Shown: positions 35,858 through 45,453, numbered from the stretch's first letter. The stretch: DNA of 64,000 nucleotides from Phytoamicus setariae (GCF_016722925.1 NZ_JAEQNC010000001.1:310001-374000); one strand, 5' to 3'. Made by a program: numbers and translations. Notes: generated from the letters alone by a model not told the origin.

Positions 35858-38392
35858 TCAGGCCGCGTGGCGAGCGAATTGTCCAGTCGTCTCGTGTGCC
35901 GAGAGCTTGAACTGCTCGACCAGCGTCATCAGGGTGTCGGCCTCGCCGGCGAGCTGACGGGTGGCGGCGTTGGTTTCCTCCACCATCGCAGCGTTCTTCT
36001 GGGTCATGTGATCCATCTGGTTGACCGAGGAATTGACCTCGCCCAGCGCATTGGACTGGTCGCGGCTGGCCATGGCGATCATCTCGACCCGCTCGGAAAC
36101 CGTGACGATCTTGGCGGAAATCTCGGCCAGCACCGCGCCGGTCTGCTGCACCAGCCGCGAGCCGGAGGCCACTTCGGTGCTCGACGTGTCGATCAGCCCC
36201 TTGATCTCCTGGGCGGCCTGGGCCGAGCGCTGGGCAAGCTCGCGCACTTCCTGGGCGACGACGGCAAAGCCCTTGCCGGCCTCACCGGCGCGCGCCGCCT
36301 CGATACCGGCATTCAGCGCCAGGAGGTTGGTCTGGAAGGCGATCTCGTCGATGACGTCGATGATCTGGACGATCTTGCCCGATGCATCCTCGATGCGGCC
36401 CATCGCGTCGATGGCATTGGCGACGACGGCCGAGGACTGGTCGGCAGCGCGCTTGGTCTCGGCGACGATGCGGTTGGCTTCCTCGGCCCCTTCGGCCGAC
36501 GACTTGACGGTGACGGTGATCTGCTCGACGGCGGCGGCGGTCTCCTCCAGCGAGGCGGCCTGCTGCTCGGTGCGCTTGGACAGTTCGTCCGCCGATGAAC
36601 TCATTTCTCCGGCATTGCGCTGGATCATGAAGACATTGTTGCGGATCTGGCTCATCGTGTCCTGCAGTCTGAGCAGCGAGCCGTTGAAGTCGGTGCGCAG
36701 CTGTTCGAGGCGGCCGAAGAACGGCGTCTCGATGGTCTGGGAGATGTCGCCCTGCGACATCCGTCCAAGGCCGGCGGCCAGCGCGTTGACGGCAAAATCG
36801 ATCTGCCGGTCGATGTCGATCTTCTCTGCGTCGTTCTTGCGGCGTTCGGCTTCGGCCTCGGCGCGCTGGGCCTCGCTCTGCGCCTCGATCTCGATCTTGG
36901 ACAGCGCATTCTGCTTGAAGACGCCGAGCGCACGGGCCATTTCGCCGATCTCGTCGATGCGGGCCTCGCCGTTGATGCGCGTGTCGAGCACGCCTTCTGC
37001 AAGTTTGCGCATGGCCGAGGTGATCTGGCCGATCGGTCCCTTGAAGGTCATGACCAGGCCGATGCCGGCGAAGATGGCGATGACGATGCCGGCCACGGTG
37101 GCGCCGATCGAGATGGTGTTGGCATTGTCGCGCTCGACGCTCGCGCTGTGCTTCTGCAGCTCGGCAAAGGAGGTCAGCTGCTTCCAGATCGTGTCGATCT
37201 CTGAGGCCGCCGCCGCAAAGTCCTTGTGGCGCTGCTCGGAGATCTGCACCAGTTCCTTGGTGTTGAGATCGATGGCATCGATGGCGGGAATGAACGTCTT
37301 TTCGAGTTCGGTAAAAAAGGCCAGGCCATGTGCGGATTCCGCAAGGACCGCCATGTCCTTGTGGACTTGCGCGATCTTCTTGGCGAGGCTTTCACGATTT
37401 TTCTCGACGGGTGCGATCAAGAACCGGGCAAGATCGATCTGGACGGCATAGGTGGTATCGACGACTTTGCGGCTGCCGGCGAGCACTGTTTGCGATTTCT
37501 GCAGCGGTGCCCGAAGCTCGGAGAACTTTTTGGTCGCATCTTTCATTTTCTGTTGCACGGCGAGGCCGAGATAGACAGAGAACTGGCGCAATGGCTGCAG
37601 CTTGTTGGTCATCAGCGATGCATTTGTGTCGGACTTGTCCTTCGTATCGATAATGGCCTGCAATTCCTTGATGGCGACGTCGAGCGTCTTGATCGAGCCG
37701 GCGCTCTTGGCGGGCAGGATCTTGGTGAGCACGTCGCGCTGCTTCTTCAGTTCCGAAAGGCTGAAGCGGACGAAATCGAACTTTTCCTCGGGGGTCTGCT
37801 TCTGCGAGAATTTCTTGGCAACATCGGTGATCAGCGTTGCTGCCGAAGTAATGCGATCGGCCTCGTCAAGCATGGACTTCGCCGTATCGTCATCGCGCCG
37901 TACCGATTCCTGCAGGCTGGTCGCGGTCGCGACAAGCCGTTGCTGATTGTAGGTGACGATCCGAAGCTTGTCGCTGATGTCCTTGTTGAGTGCTTCTTCT
38001 TTCTCATGCAGCGTCCACAACAAGCCGAAGCGTGTGAGCACCCCGCCGATCGAGCTGGCGGCACTTTCGAGGTCCGCGCGTCCTTCCGCGTCGGGGTCGA
38101 GCTGGGCCAGCATGTCTTCCAGCAGAGCGTTTTGGCTTTTCAGCCGGCCGGCAACATCGTCGCGGCGCTCCAACGTCGTGTCATCGAGGAACTGCGCCAT
38201 CGCGCTCGAGACGTCCTTGAAGCCGGAAAGCGATTGCAGCACGCTGTTGGAGATTTCCATGCGGCCCTGAAGCATTCCGGACGCGTAGAGACCCGTGACG
38301 CCTACCGCGGTGATGCTGATGACAAATGGCAGGATAAAGATCAGAACTTTGGTCTGGATCCTGAACCGCGACAACAATCTGTCGATATTCAT
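35858..38392 (-). CDS. Methyl-accepting chemotaxis protein (receptor 2)
   Basis: An 844-residue chemoreceptor starting [20 protein letters not shown] at 38392 (AAGGGGAAGG about 10 bases upstream; a TTG three codons earlier is possible). Layout: membrane helix (about 15-40), long helical periplasmic domain (about 40-430), second helix with [24 protein letters not shown], and signalling domain with [20 protein letters not shown]. From the codon for about residue 380 to the terminator, its DNA is almost identical to that of receptor 3, with no indels, whereas the ligand domain is only moderately similar. The ligand is unknown. Confidence 0.93.
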   Translation of the reverse strand: MNIDRLLSRFRIQTKVLIFILPFVISITAVGVTGLYASGMLQGRMEISNSVLQSLSGFKDVSSAMAQFLDDTTLERRDDVAGRLKSQNALLEDMLAQLDPDAEGRADLESAASSIGGVLTRFGLLWTLHEKEEALNKDISDKLRIVTYNQQRLVATATSLQESVRRDDDTAKSMLDEADRITSAATLITDVAKKFSQKQTPEEKFDFVRFSLSELKKQRDVLTKILPAKSAGSIKTLDVAIKELQAIIDTKDKSDTNASLMTNKLQPLRQFSVYLGLAVQQKMKDATKKFSELRAPLQKSQTVLAGSRKVVDTTYAVQIDLARFLIAPVEKNRESLAKKIAQVHKDMAVLAESAHGLAFFTELEKTFIPAIDAIDLNTKELVQISEQRHKDFAAAASEIDTIWKQLTSFAELQKHSASVERDNANTISIGATVAGIVIAIFAGIGLVMTFKGPIGQITSAMRKLAEGVLDTRINGEARIDEIGEMARALGVFKQNALSKIEIEAQSEAQRAEAEAERRKNDAEKIDIDRQIDFAVNALAAGLGRMSQGDISQTIETPFFGRLEQLRTDFNGSLLRLQDTMSQIRNNVFMIQRNAGEMSSSADELSKRTEQQAASLEETAAAVEQITVTVKSSAEGAEEANRIVAETKRAADQSSAVVANAIDAMGRIEDASGKIVQIIDVIDEIAFQTNLLALNAGIEAARAGEAGKGFAVVAQEVRELAQRSAQAAQEIKGLIDTSSTEVASGSRLVQQTGAVLAEISAKIVTVSERVEMIAMASRDQSNALGEVNSSVNQMDHMTQKNAAMVEETNAATRQLAGEADTLMTLVEQFKLSAHETTGQFARHAA

Positions 38393-38567
38393 GCGCTGCA
38401 ACCTTCCCCTTATTGATCGACTACAGTCAGGGGATGCATGTCATTGATAAAGCACGGTTTGCAGCAGCGCCTGTCAACAATAGCCCGCGGCCCCCGCCCG
38501 TGGTCGAGTATTGTTGCGGGGAGATTTGCATTTGAGAATTAAAGAGACGCTAATTTTGCAGTGCAAT

Positions 38568-38601
38568 GCTAAAATTCGAGCTAAAAAGCTCAAATTTTAG
38601 C
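38568..38601. repeat. 34-base palindrome upstream of chemoreceptor 2
   Basis: GCTAAAATTCGAGCT (38568-38582) pairs with AGCTCAAATTTTAGC (38587-38601) with one mismatch around an AAAA loop. There is no T-run on the minus strand, so it may be an operator or a backup terminator rather than the main terminator, which is at 38665. Confidence 0.65.
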
Positions 38602-38664
38602 AAGTAATTGGAAAGACTGTACTTCAGCACGGTCATTACGCGACATGAGGTGTCGGCAACACGC

Positions 38665-38697
38665 AAAAACGCCGCGAGGTTTGTCGACTCGCGGCGT
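38665..38697 (-). terminator. Terminator of chemoreceptor 3
   Basis: The arms ACGCCGCGAG (38669-38678) and CTCGCGGCGT (38688-38697) form a 10-bp stem, followed on the minus strand by a T-run. It is the partner of the copy at 35802; the G-C pair there is replaced by an A-T pair here. Confidence 0.85.
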
Positions 38698-38720
38698 TGG
38701 TTGATCTGGCTTTGGCGATG

Positions 38721-41255
38721 TCAGGCCGCGTAGCGGGCGGATTGTCCGGTCGTCTCGTGTGCCGAGAGCCTGAACTGCTCGACCAAGGTCATCAAGGTGT
38801 CGGCCTCGCCGGCGAGCTGGCGGGTGGCGGCGTTGGTTTCCTCCACCATTGCAGCGTTCTTCTGGGTCATGTGATCCATCTGGTTGACCGAGGAATTGAC
38901 CTCGCCCAGCGCGTTGGACTGGTCGCGGCTGGCCATGGCGATCATCTCGACCCGCTCGGAAACCGTGACGATCTTGGCGGAAATCTCGGCCAGCACCGCG
39001 CCGGTCTGCTGCACCAGCCGCGAGCCGGAGGCCACTTCGGTGCTCGAGGTGTCGATCAGCCCCTTGATCTCCTGGGCGGCCTGGGCCGAGCGCTGGGCAA
39101 GCTCGCGCACTTCCTGGGCGACGACGGCAAAGCCCTTGCCGGCCTCACCGGCGCGCGCCGCCTCGATACCGGCATTCAGCGCCAGGAGGTTGGTCTGGAA
39201 GGCGATCTCGTCGATGACGTCGATGATCTGGACGATCTTGCCCGATGCATCCTCGATGCGGCCCATCGCGTCGATGGCATTGGCGACGACGGCCGAGGAC
39301 TGGTCGGCAGCGCGCTTGGTCTCGGCGACGATGCGGTTGGCTTCCTCGGCCCCTTCGGCCGACGACTTGACGGTGACGGTGATCTGCTCGACGGCGGCGG
39401 CGGTCTCCTCCAGCGAGGCGGCCTGCTGCTCGGTGCGCTTGGACAGTTCGTCCGCCGATGAACTCATTTCTCCGGCATTGCGCTGGATCATGAAGACATT
39501 GTTGCGGATCTGGCTCATCGTGTCCTGCAGACGCACGAGCGAGCCGTTGAAGTCGTTCCTGAGCTGTTCGAGGCGGCCGAAGAACGGCGTCTCGATGGTC
39601 TGGGAGATGTCGCCCTGCGACATCCGTCCAAGGCCGGCGGCCAGCGCGTTGACGGCAAAATCGATCTGCCGGTCGATGTCGATCTTCTCTGCGTCGTTCT
39701 TGCGGCGTTCGGCTTCGGCCTCGGCGCGCTGGGCCTCGCTCTGCGCCTCGATCTCGATCTTGGACAGCGCATTCTGCTTGAAGACGCCGAGCGCACGGGC
39801 CATTTCGCCGATCTCGTCGATGCGGGCCTCGCCGTTGATGCGCGTGTCGAGCACGCCTTCTGCAAGTTTGCGCATGGCCGAGGTGATCTGGCCGATCGGT
39901 CCCTTGAAGGTCATGACCAGGCCGATGCCGGCGAAGATGGCGATGACGATGCCGGCCACGGTGGCGCCGATCGAGATGGTGTTGGCATTGTCGCGCTCGA
40001 CGCTCGCGCTGTGCTTCTGCAGCTCGGCAAATGTTGTCAGCTGCTTCCAGATCGTGTCGATCTCTGAGGCCGCCGCCGCAAAGTCCTTGTGGCGCTGCTC
40101 GGAGATCTGCACCAGCTTCTGTGTATCGCTATCCAGGGCATCGATGGCCGGAATCAGCGTTTCTTCGAGCTGCGCAAGGACAGGCATATCCTGCGCGGAG
40201 CCGCCCAGTGTCATCATTTCCGCATAGACCGTCTGGAAGTCGGTGGAGAGGCGCTTGTGGTTGTCATCTGTCGGTGCAAGCATGAAGCGGGCCAGCAGAA
40301 TCTGGATGGAATAGGCCGAGTTGACCAGCTTCTGGCTTTCGTTGAGGGTGCTTTCAGCGCGCACGAGGGGGTCGTCAAGTTCGGCGAATTTCTGGGTCGC
40401 TTCCTTCATCTTCTGCGAAGCTGCAAGTCCCAGATAGACATTCAGTTGCCGGAAAGAGCTGACTTTGGACGCCATTTTGACGACGGTGTCATCGGATGGC
40501 TGGCCGCTGCCGGCAAGTTCCGACAATTCCTTGATGGCCAAGGAAAGAGACTTCGCCACTGCCTTGTTCTTCTCGGGCAGGGCTGCTGAAAGGATCTTTT
40601 GCTGTTTCTTGAGGTCGTTGAGCTTGTCCTTGACGAACGCAAATTTTTCATCGGTCGTTTTCAACTTTAAGAAGTCGTTCGCTGCGCCGGTAAGGAAGGC
40701 GGCAGCCAGGCCGATCCGGTCTGCTTCGCGCAGCTTTGCCTTTGCGGCATTCTGATCGTTGTTGATCGTCCGCTTCAGGCTGGCCATGCCTTCGGTGATT
40801 TTCAGCTGGGAACCGATCACGACGTTCAGGCTGCTCTGCAGGTTTGTTCGCAGCGCCAATTCCGATTCGTACAGCGACCAGAGCCCGGCCATCCTCGTGT
40901 TGAGATTATCCACGGAGGCGGCGGCGTTCTGGAGATCCTCGCGACCGTCCGTGCCATCCGGCGTACCCGCGAGCATGCTTTCCAGCATAGCGCGCTGCTC
41001 GGACAGCTTGCTTGCCACCGTATCGCGGTTTTCAGGCGTGGTCTGCTCGAGGAACTGTTCCATCGCAGTCGAGACGCCTTTGAACCCGGAAAGCGATTGC
41101 AGCACGCTGTTGGACACTTCCATGCGGCTCTGCAGCAGACCGGACGCGTAGAGCCCGGTGATGCCCACTGCAGTGATGCTGATGACAAACGGAAGGATGA
41201 AGATCAGAACCTTGGTCTGGATTCTGAAACGGGACAGGATCCTGTCGATATTCAT
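38721..41255 (-). CDS. Methyl-accepting chemotaxis protein (receptor 3)
   Basis: An 844-residue chemoreceptor starting [20 protein letters not shown] with GAGGAGG upstream. It has the same layout as receptor 2: membrane helix, long helical periplasmic domain (about 40-430), second membrane helix, HAMP and signalling domain. The part after about residue 380 is nearly the same as receptor 2 at protein and DNA level, while the periplasmic domain has diverged, suggesting different ligands with the same cytoplasmic output. No CheR-docking pentapeptide is seen at the end ([10 protein letters not shown]). Confidence 0.93.
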   Translation of the reverse strand: MNIDRILSRFRIQTKVLIFILPFVISITAVGITGLYASGLLQSRMEVSNSVLQSLSGFKGVSTAMEQFLEQTTPENRDTVASKLSEQRAMLESMLAGTPDGTDGREDLQNAAASVDNLNTRMAGLWSLYESELALRTNLQSSLNVVIGSQLKITEGMASLKRTINNDQNAAKAKLREADRIGLAAAFLTGAANDFLKLKTTDEKFAFVKDKLNDLKKQQKILSAALPEKNKAVAKSLSLAIKELSELAGSGQPSDDTVVKMASKVSSFRQLNVYLGLAASQKMKEATQKFAELDDPLVRAESTLNESQKLVNSAYSIQILLARFMLAPTDDNHKRLSTDFQTVYAEMMTLGGSAQDMPVLAQLEETLIPAIDALDSDTQKLVQISEQRHKDFAAAASEIDTIWKQLTTFAELQKHSASVERDNANTISIGATVAGIVIAIFAGIGLVMTFKGPIGQITSAMRKLAEGVLDTRINGEARIDEIGEMARALGVFKQNALSKIEIEAQSEAQRAEAEAERRKNDAEKIDIDRQIDFAVNALAAGLGRMSQGDISQTIETPFFGRLEQLRNDFNGSLVRLQDTMSQIRNNVFMIQRNAGEMSSSADELSKRTEQQAASLEETAAAVEQITVTVKSSAEGAEEANRIVAETKRAADQSSAVVANAIDAMGRIEDASGKIVQIIDVIDEIAFQTNLLALNAGIEAARAGEAGKGFAVVAQEVRELAQRSAQAAQEIKGLIDTSSTEVASGSRLVQQTGAVLAEISAKIVTVSERVEMIAMASRDQSNALGEVNSSVNQMDHMTQKNAAMVEETNAATRQLAGEADTLMTLVEQFRLSAHETTGQSARYAA

Positions 41256-41549
41256 GTCTGATGCCTCCTCGCATCTGATCTCGGCGCCGCATGGAACTGC
41301 TGCGTCGCTCCAACTCTTGCATGCCGGGCGTGTCGCTCACCGGGCGGTGCTTCGTTTGATGGATTGCTCGGAAGACTATTTATGCTTTGCTGTTAATATT
41401 AAATTACTGTTGCCGGGTTTGTAGAGATTTGAATGAACTCCACCACCTCCCGAAGCGTTGATTTAAAGAAATTGAAAATAAGTATCGGCAAATTCAAATT
41501 GCCGCGCCCGAAATACAATTGGCAGCCAAAATCTTTAAATTATGGGCCT
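41256..41549. other. Intergenic region upstream of chemoreceptor 3
   Basis: These bases hold the leader of receptor 3 and an AT-rich stretch (about 41380-41550) with TTAA-N7-TTAC at 41393-41407. A small hairpin with arms CGGCAA (41486-41491) and TTGCCG (41499-41504) lies downstream of the small gene ending at 41550 and may terminate it. No other gene is seen. Confidence 0.4.
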
Positions 41550-41693
41550 TCAATGTAAGAGAAGCGCACAGCTCGCAACAATCGCAATGCCGAATGTGGC
41601 AAAGAAAGATAGCAGCGCCTTGCGGTGGGTTGTCTCATCTCGGGTAATCGCAATGGCAACTGCGGTTGGCTTGCGGGCAGGTGCTGAACGCAT
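41550..41693 (-). CDS. Putative 47-residue single-span membrane protein
   Basis: A short frame beginning ATG at 41693, preceded by GAGGGAGCC at good spacing (about 7 bases). The product starts MRSAPARKPTAVAIAITRDE, then TTHRKALLSFF, then a hydrophobic helix (about 27-46, LSFFATFGIAIVASCALLL). A basic N-terminus with one C-terminal membrane span fits a small inner-membrane protein. Its size is below usual gene-finder limits. I do not recognise a family, and the opposite-strand frame in the same place has no such features. Confidence 0.5.
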   Translation of the reverse strand: MRSAPARKPTAVAIAITRDETTHRKALLSFFATFGIAIVASCALLLH

Positions 41694-41851
41694 CGGACGG
41701 CTCCCTCAGATTTCGATAGTAAAACCATCCGCGCAATTCTTTAACAAAGCTTAAAGCGAGCTGCGCGTTACGATTTTCGTCGTCACCCCCCTCGCCATTT
41801 ATCCGCAACTCGGTATGATCGACCACAAGATCAACAGCAAAACGGTGCATC

Positions 41852-43291
41852 ATGGCCGCAAGGAAAGCGCATTCAAGGACAGTCAAGGCAACAACGGCAA
41901 CGCCGCCCAAACCATCCCCCATGCTGTCCCGCGCCCGTGGTGTCGACAATTGGAAGGAAGCCGCAGAGTGGTTACGTGCACGCGGCATCGAGGATATCGA
42001 ATGCATCACGCCCGATCTGGCCGGGGTGCCGCGCGGCAAGATGATGCCGACCTCCAAATTCACGTCAAACACGTCACTCGCGTTGCCGTCGGCGATTTTC
42101 CGCCATACGATTTCAGGTGAATATCCGGAAGAAACGGAAGAATTCCGCTACGATTCGCGCGACAGCGACATCAAGCTGGTGCCGGATCTGTCGACGCTCT
42201 CCGTCGTTCCCTGGGAAAGCGATCCCACCGCGCAGGTGATCTGCGATATCGTCGATACGGACGGCAAAGCGGTGCGCTATACGCCGCGCAACGTGCTCAA
42301 GCATGTTCTATCGCTCTACAAGGATCGAGGCTGGAAGCCCGTCGTCGCTCCGGAAATCGAGTTCTATCTCGTTGCCAAGAACGATGATCCGGACTATCCG
42401 CTGAAGCCGCCGCAGGGCCGCTCGGGTCGCTCGATCCAGGGCGGGCAGGGCTATTCGATCGCCGGCATCAACGAGTTCGACGAGCTGATCGACGATATCT
42501 ATCATTTCTCCGCCGAGCAGGGTCTCGAGATCGACACGCTGATTCATGAGGAGGGACCGGCGCAGCTGGAAATCAACCTGCGCCACGGTGACCCGATCGA
42601 GCTCGCCGACCAGGTGTTTTTGTTCAAGCGGACGATCCGCGAGGCCGCCCTTGGCCACGGCATCTTTGCCACCTTCATGGCCAAGCCGATACAGGGCCAG
42701 GCAGGATCGGCCATGCACATCCACCAGTCGGTGGTCGATGCCAAGACCGGCAAGAACATTTTCTCCAATCCGGACGGCTCTCCCTCCAAGGAGTTCTTCC
42801 ACTTCATTGGTGGGCAGCAATTCTACGTGCCGAAAACGCTGGTAATGATGGCGCCCTACGTGAACTCCTACCGGCGGCTGACGCCGGGCATGTCCTGCCC
42901 GGTCAACAATGCCTGGGGCAATGACAACCGCACCACGGCTTTCCGCGTGCCGGTGTCCGACGCAGCAGCACGCCGTGTCGAAAACCGGTTGCCGAGCTCT
43001 GACGCCAATCCGTATCTGGCACTTGCTGCTTCGCTTGCAGCCGGATGGCTCGGCATGGTGAAGGGCATGGCGCCGACGCCGCCGTCGGATGGCACGGCCA
43101 ACGAAGGTTCGGTGGAATTGCCGCGTGGCCTGCTGGAAGGTGTGGCGCTGTTGGAGAATGAGCCGGCACTGCGCGAAGTCTTCGGTGATGAATTCGTCGG
43201 CATGTATGCCGGCGTCAAGCGCGGCGAGTTCGAAACCTTCATGCAGGTGATCAGCCCGTGGGAGCGGGAATATCTGCTGTTGAACGTCTGA
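41852..43291 (+). CDS. Glutamine synthetase family protein (gamma-glutamylpolyamine synthetase-like)
   Basis: An ATP-dependent ligase of the glutamine synthetase superfamily. The 479-residue frame begins MAARKAHSRTVKATTATPPK; an in-frame ATG at 41921 (MLSRARGVDNW) is an alternative, and no strong ribosome site decides between them. Motifs: an EIEFYLVA segment (metal ligands), GPAQLEINLRHGDPIELADQ, SAMHIHQSVVDAKTG, and ENRLPSSDANPYLALAASLA. The opening ARGIEDIECITPDLAGVPRG is typical of the GlnA-like proteins that include PuuA, not of the main GlnA. With the PuuB-type oxidase at 31603 and the polyamine transporter at 48759, a role in putrescine catabolism is inferred. A terminator follows. Confidence 0.82.
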   Translation: MAARKAHSRTVKATTATPPKPSPMLSRARGVDNWKEAAEWLRARGIEDIECITPDLAGVPRGKMMPTSKFTSNTSLALPSAIFRHTISGEYPEETEEFRYDSRDSDIKLVPDLSTLSVVPWESDPTAQVICDIVDTDGKAVRYTPRNVLKHVLSLYKDRGWKPVVAPEIEFYLVAKNDDPDYPLKPPQGRSGRSIQGGQGYSIAGINEFDELIDDIYHFSAEQGLEIDTLIHEEGPAQLEINLRHGDPIELADQVFLFKRTIREAALGHGIFATFMAKPIQGQAGSAMHIHQSVVDAKTGKNIFSNPDGSPSKEFFHFIGGQQFYVPKTLVMMAPYVNSYRRLTPGMSCPVNNAWGNDNRTTAFRVPVSDAAARRVENRLPSSDANPYLALAASLAAGWLGMVKGMAPTPPSDGTANEGSVELPRGLLEGVALLENEPALREVFGDEFVGMYAGVKRGEFETFMQVISPWEREYLLLNV

Positions 43292-43313
43292 TCGGATTGC
43301 TCCGTAAATACTC

Positions 43314-43346
43314 AAGGCCGCCGAGACGATCGGCGGCTTTTCTTTT
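43314..43346 (+). terminator. Rho-independent terminator after the glutamine synthetase-like gene
   Basis: GCCGCCGA (43317-43324) pairs with TCGGCGGC (43330-43337) around a five-base loop, followed by TTTTCTTTT. Confidence 0.85.
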
Positions 43347-43361
43347 GGTGGCTGCTGCGTC

Positions 43362-43511
43362 TTAATCGGCTTTCGACGCCTGTATCTTGCGGAAGAGCTG
43401 CATGCCCACTGAAAATCGGTTCTCGGGTATGACGGTGCGCCTGCGCTCGTCCTCCTGCTGCCGGCGTTCGAGGTAGCGGGCGAAAAAGTATGCGGTCAAT
43501 GTCTCATGCAT
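43362..43511 (-). CDS. Small basic hypothetical protein
   Basis: A 49-residue product, MHETLTAYFFARYLERRQQE at the start, with a strong ribosome site (GAGGAGG seven bases before the ATG at 43511) that decides this start over a longer upstream frame. It is charged and helical, with no membrane helix. The function is unknown. It lies between the convergent glutamine synthetase-like gene and the divergent LysR gene. Confidence 0.6.
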   Translation of the reverse strand: MHETLTAYFFARYLERRQQEDERRRTVIPENRFSVGMQLFRKIQASKAD

Positions 43512-43700
43512 GGTGGGTCCTCCTCGTGAGGGCATTCTGGTGGCCTGATTGGTGATTTGCCTACGTCCCAAGCGGGGAGGCGGCGGCGATTGCCATTCAG
43601 ATCCGATGGCGATCATCGCGTTTGGCTCTTGCAGACCCAGTTTTTGTACTCTGCAAAAATCGCTTTATATACGCACGAATTCGCACTACATTTTTCAGAC

Positions 43701-44570
43701 ATGAAAAACATCAACTGGGATGCGTATCAGATTTTTCTCATCGTTGCCCGTCAGCGCGGGCTGACGGGCGCAGCCCTGATGACCGGCCTCAGCCCCGCGA
43801 CGATTGGGCGCCGCATTCTCCAACTCGAGGAGGCGACCGGGCTTTCGCTCTTCCATCGCAGCCAGAATGGCTACACGCTGACAACGGATGGTGAAGCGCT
43901 GTTTTCCGAGTTGCGCGAGATGGAATCGGCAGTGCGCCGAGTCGAGAGCTGGCGGCAGGAGAGCGGCGGACTGGTGACGGTGCGCATTGCGGTCGGCACC
44001 TGGATCGGCTGGCTGCTGATGGAGAATTTCCGCGCGCTGTGTGCGGCGCGCGATCCTTTTCGCATCGAGTTCACAGTCGGTGAGCGACGCGCTCAATTGA
44101 CCCATAGGGAAAACGACATCGGCATCCGCGCTTTCGAGCCGGAGGAACCAAATCTCGCATCGCGCGCAATCAGTGAAGTGGCATACGCTGCCTATCGTCT
44201 GAAAAATGCGTCAGATGTCGATCGATGGATCGCGGTCGGCGAGACCGAGGCGATATCGAACTATCTCAGATGGACGCACCAGAACCACGCAGGCCAGATC
44301 ATCGCGACAGTCGACCGGCCGCGCTCGATGTTCGACCTCGTACGCGCCGGCGCGGGCATCGGCGTGCTGCCATGCTTCATCGGCGATCTCGATCCGATGC
44401 TGGAGCGTGTCGGCGGCGAAATCGTCGAACTTCGCCACAGGCAATGGCTGGTTACCCACAACGACGACCGATCGCGCCGCGAGATCCGCACGCTTTCGGA
44501 CCGCATGGCCAAGTTGTTGAAAAGCCATTCGGATGTGTTTGCCGGCAGGAGGCCGAGCCGCACCGGGTAA
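43701..44570 (+). CDS. LysR-family transcriptional regulator
   Basis: A DNA-binding regulator of 289 residues. The start at 43701 (MKNINWDAYQIFLIVARQRG) gives the usual LysR N-terminus; the 48 upstream residues in the same frame are not conserved-looking. The winged helix is at about 1-60 with GLSPATIGRRILQLEEATGL, followed by a coiled linker and an effector domain (about 85-280) with DLVRAGAGIGVLPCFIGDLD. It may control the divergent small gene or the neighbouring glutamine synthetase-like gene; the target is not visible from sequence. It abuts the convergent cupin gene. Confidence 0.88.
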   Translation: MKNINWDAYQIFLIVARQRGLTGAALMTGLSPATIGRRILQLEEATGLSLFHRSQNGYTLTTDGEALFSELREMESAVRRVESWRQESGGLVTVRIAVGTWIGWLLMENFRALCAARDPFRIEFTVGERRAQLTHRENDIGIRAFEPEEPNLASRAISEVAYAAYRLKNASDVDRWIAVGETEAISNYLRWTHQNHAGQIIATVDRPRSMFDLVRAGAGIGVLPCFIGDLDPMLERVGGEIVELRHRQWLVTHNDDRSRREIRTLSDRMAKLLKSHSDVFAGRRPSRTG

Positions 44571-45089
44571 TTACATATCTTCGTGCTCTGCACTCAGCGG
44601 CGGGCCGACATTGATGATGTTGTGTTCTTTGTGCAGCGCTTCGAATTCCGCCGAAGCCGCGGAATCCGGACCCAGGCCCGCACGGAAAAACGCCTCCATC
44701 TTCAGTGCCGGGGAATAGACGATCAGCAATCGCGCAGGGATGGTGAGGTTCCGGAAGGCATGCGGCACCATGCGCGGCCCAAATATCGAATCTCCGGGTG
44801 CCAGCCGGTAGCGCTCTTCGCCCACCTGAAACAGAAAATCTCCCTGAAGCACCATGAACCACTCGTCCTGAAGCTCATGATAGTGCAGCGGAGGGCCGCC
44901 GATCTTGTCTCGGAATGTGTCGAAGATGCACATCGCGCCTGATGTGTCGGCTGCCGACACCTTGCAGTCGAAGCGGCCATTCAGGAAATGTACGGCGTCT
45001 TTGTAGCGATCGGCGCCGTTGGCGATCTTTCCGGGAATGTTGTGCATGTCCATCATTCGCCCAAGGTCAAGAATGGATCCTGCATTCAC
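44571..45089 (-). CDS. Cupin-domain protein
   Basis: A 172-residue single-domain cupin, probably a metal-dependent dioxygenase, isomerase or sensor-type protein. Cupin motif 1 is seen as PPLHYHELQDEWFMVLQGDF (about 67-86), with two His and a Glu as likely metal ligands, and motif 2 as PGDSIFGPRMVPHAFRNL. There is no signal peptide. Quercetin 2,3-dioxygenase-like proteins share this layout, but the substrate cannot be told from sequence. Confidence 0.8.
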   Translation of the reverse strand: MNAGSILDLGRMMDMHNIPGKIANGADRYKDAVHFLNGRFDCKVSAADTSGAMCIFDTFRDKIGGPPLHYHELQDEWFMVLQGDFLFQVGEERYRLAPGDSIFGPRMVPHAFRNLTIPARLLIVYSPALKMEAFFRAGLGPDSAASAEFEALHKEHNIINVGPPLSAEHEDM

Positions 45090-45151
45090 GTTTCCAGCCT
45101 AGATTGTAAGGCTAGATGCGTCAATTGGTCATGCAACTAGGCCGGAAAAGC

Positions 45152-45184
45152 CAAAAGGCCCGGACCATGTTCTACGGTCCGGGC
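45152..45184 (-). terminator. Rho-independent terminator of the 77-residue gene
   Basis: GCCCGGACC (45158-45166) pairs exactly with GGTCCGGGC (45176-45184) around a nine-base loop; on the minus strand CTTTTGG follows. Confidence 0.75.
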
Positions 45185-45219
45185 AGTACATCGCCTGCGA
45201 ATGCGATGTGGGGAGTGTG

Positions 45220-45453
45220 TTAGCTGCCCTGCGTGACGACCACCGGGATCATCAGGTCACCCCAGTTGCCCTCGTTGTGGTGGCGGGCGGAGCGGATTAG
45301 TTCGACCGACACGCCGGCATCGACGGCCTTCATGACGGAATGGTTGAGGCGATGCAGGTCGTTGGCGACCATGCGGATCGCGGCCTGCTGATCGGCGGTC
45401 ATCGCGGAGGATTGTTCTTCCGCACGTTCCTTGACTCGGGTCTGGACAGTCAT
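45220..45453 (-). CDS. Small conserved-looking hypothetical protein
   Basis: A 77-residue product starting MTVQTRVKERAEEQSSAMTA at 45453, with GAGGAG seven or eight bases upstream. It is helical through about residue 55 (AIRMVANDLHRLNHSVMKAV) and ends in a hydrophobic beta segment LMIPVVVTQGS. There is no membrane helix. A terminator follows. It lies between the cupin gene and aceA; I do not know its function. The longer frame upstream enters the palindromic repeat and is rejected. Confidence 0.65.
   Translation of the reverse strand: MTVQTRVKERAEEQSSAMTADQQAAIRMVANDLHRLNHSVMKAVDAGVSVELIRSARHHNEGNWGDLMIPVVVTQGS

Larger units (their letters stand above)
38393..38720. other. Intergenic region between chemoreceptors 2 and 3
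   Basis: There is no gene in these 328 bases. They hold the terminator of receptor 3 (38665-38697), a 34-base near-perfect palindrome (38568-38601), a TTAA-N7-CTAA near-CtrA box (38539-38553), and the ribosome site of receptor 2. It is probably the promoter region of receptor 2. Confidence 0.5.

Noticed and set aside
35858-40227. Long rightward frames antisense to the chemoreceptors (Ser/Ala-rich)
   Set aside because: They are shadows, and the two copies look alike only because the chemoreceptor genes are duplicated.
41281-41340. Copy of the flagellin leader element before chemoreceptor 3
   Set aside because: Only CCCGGCATG matches on the minus strand; the other two elements are missing and the distance to the start differs.
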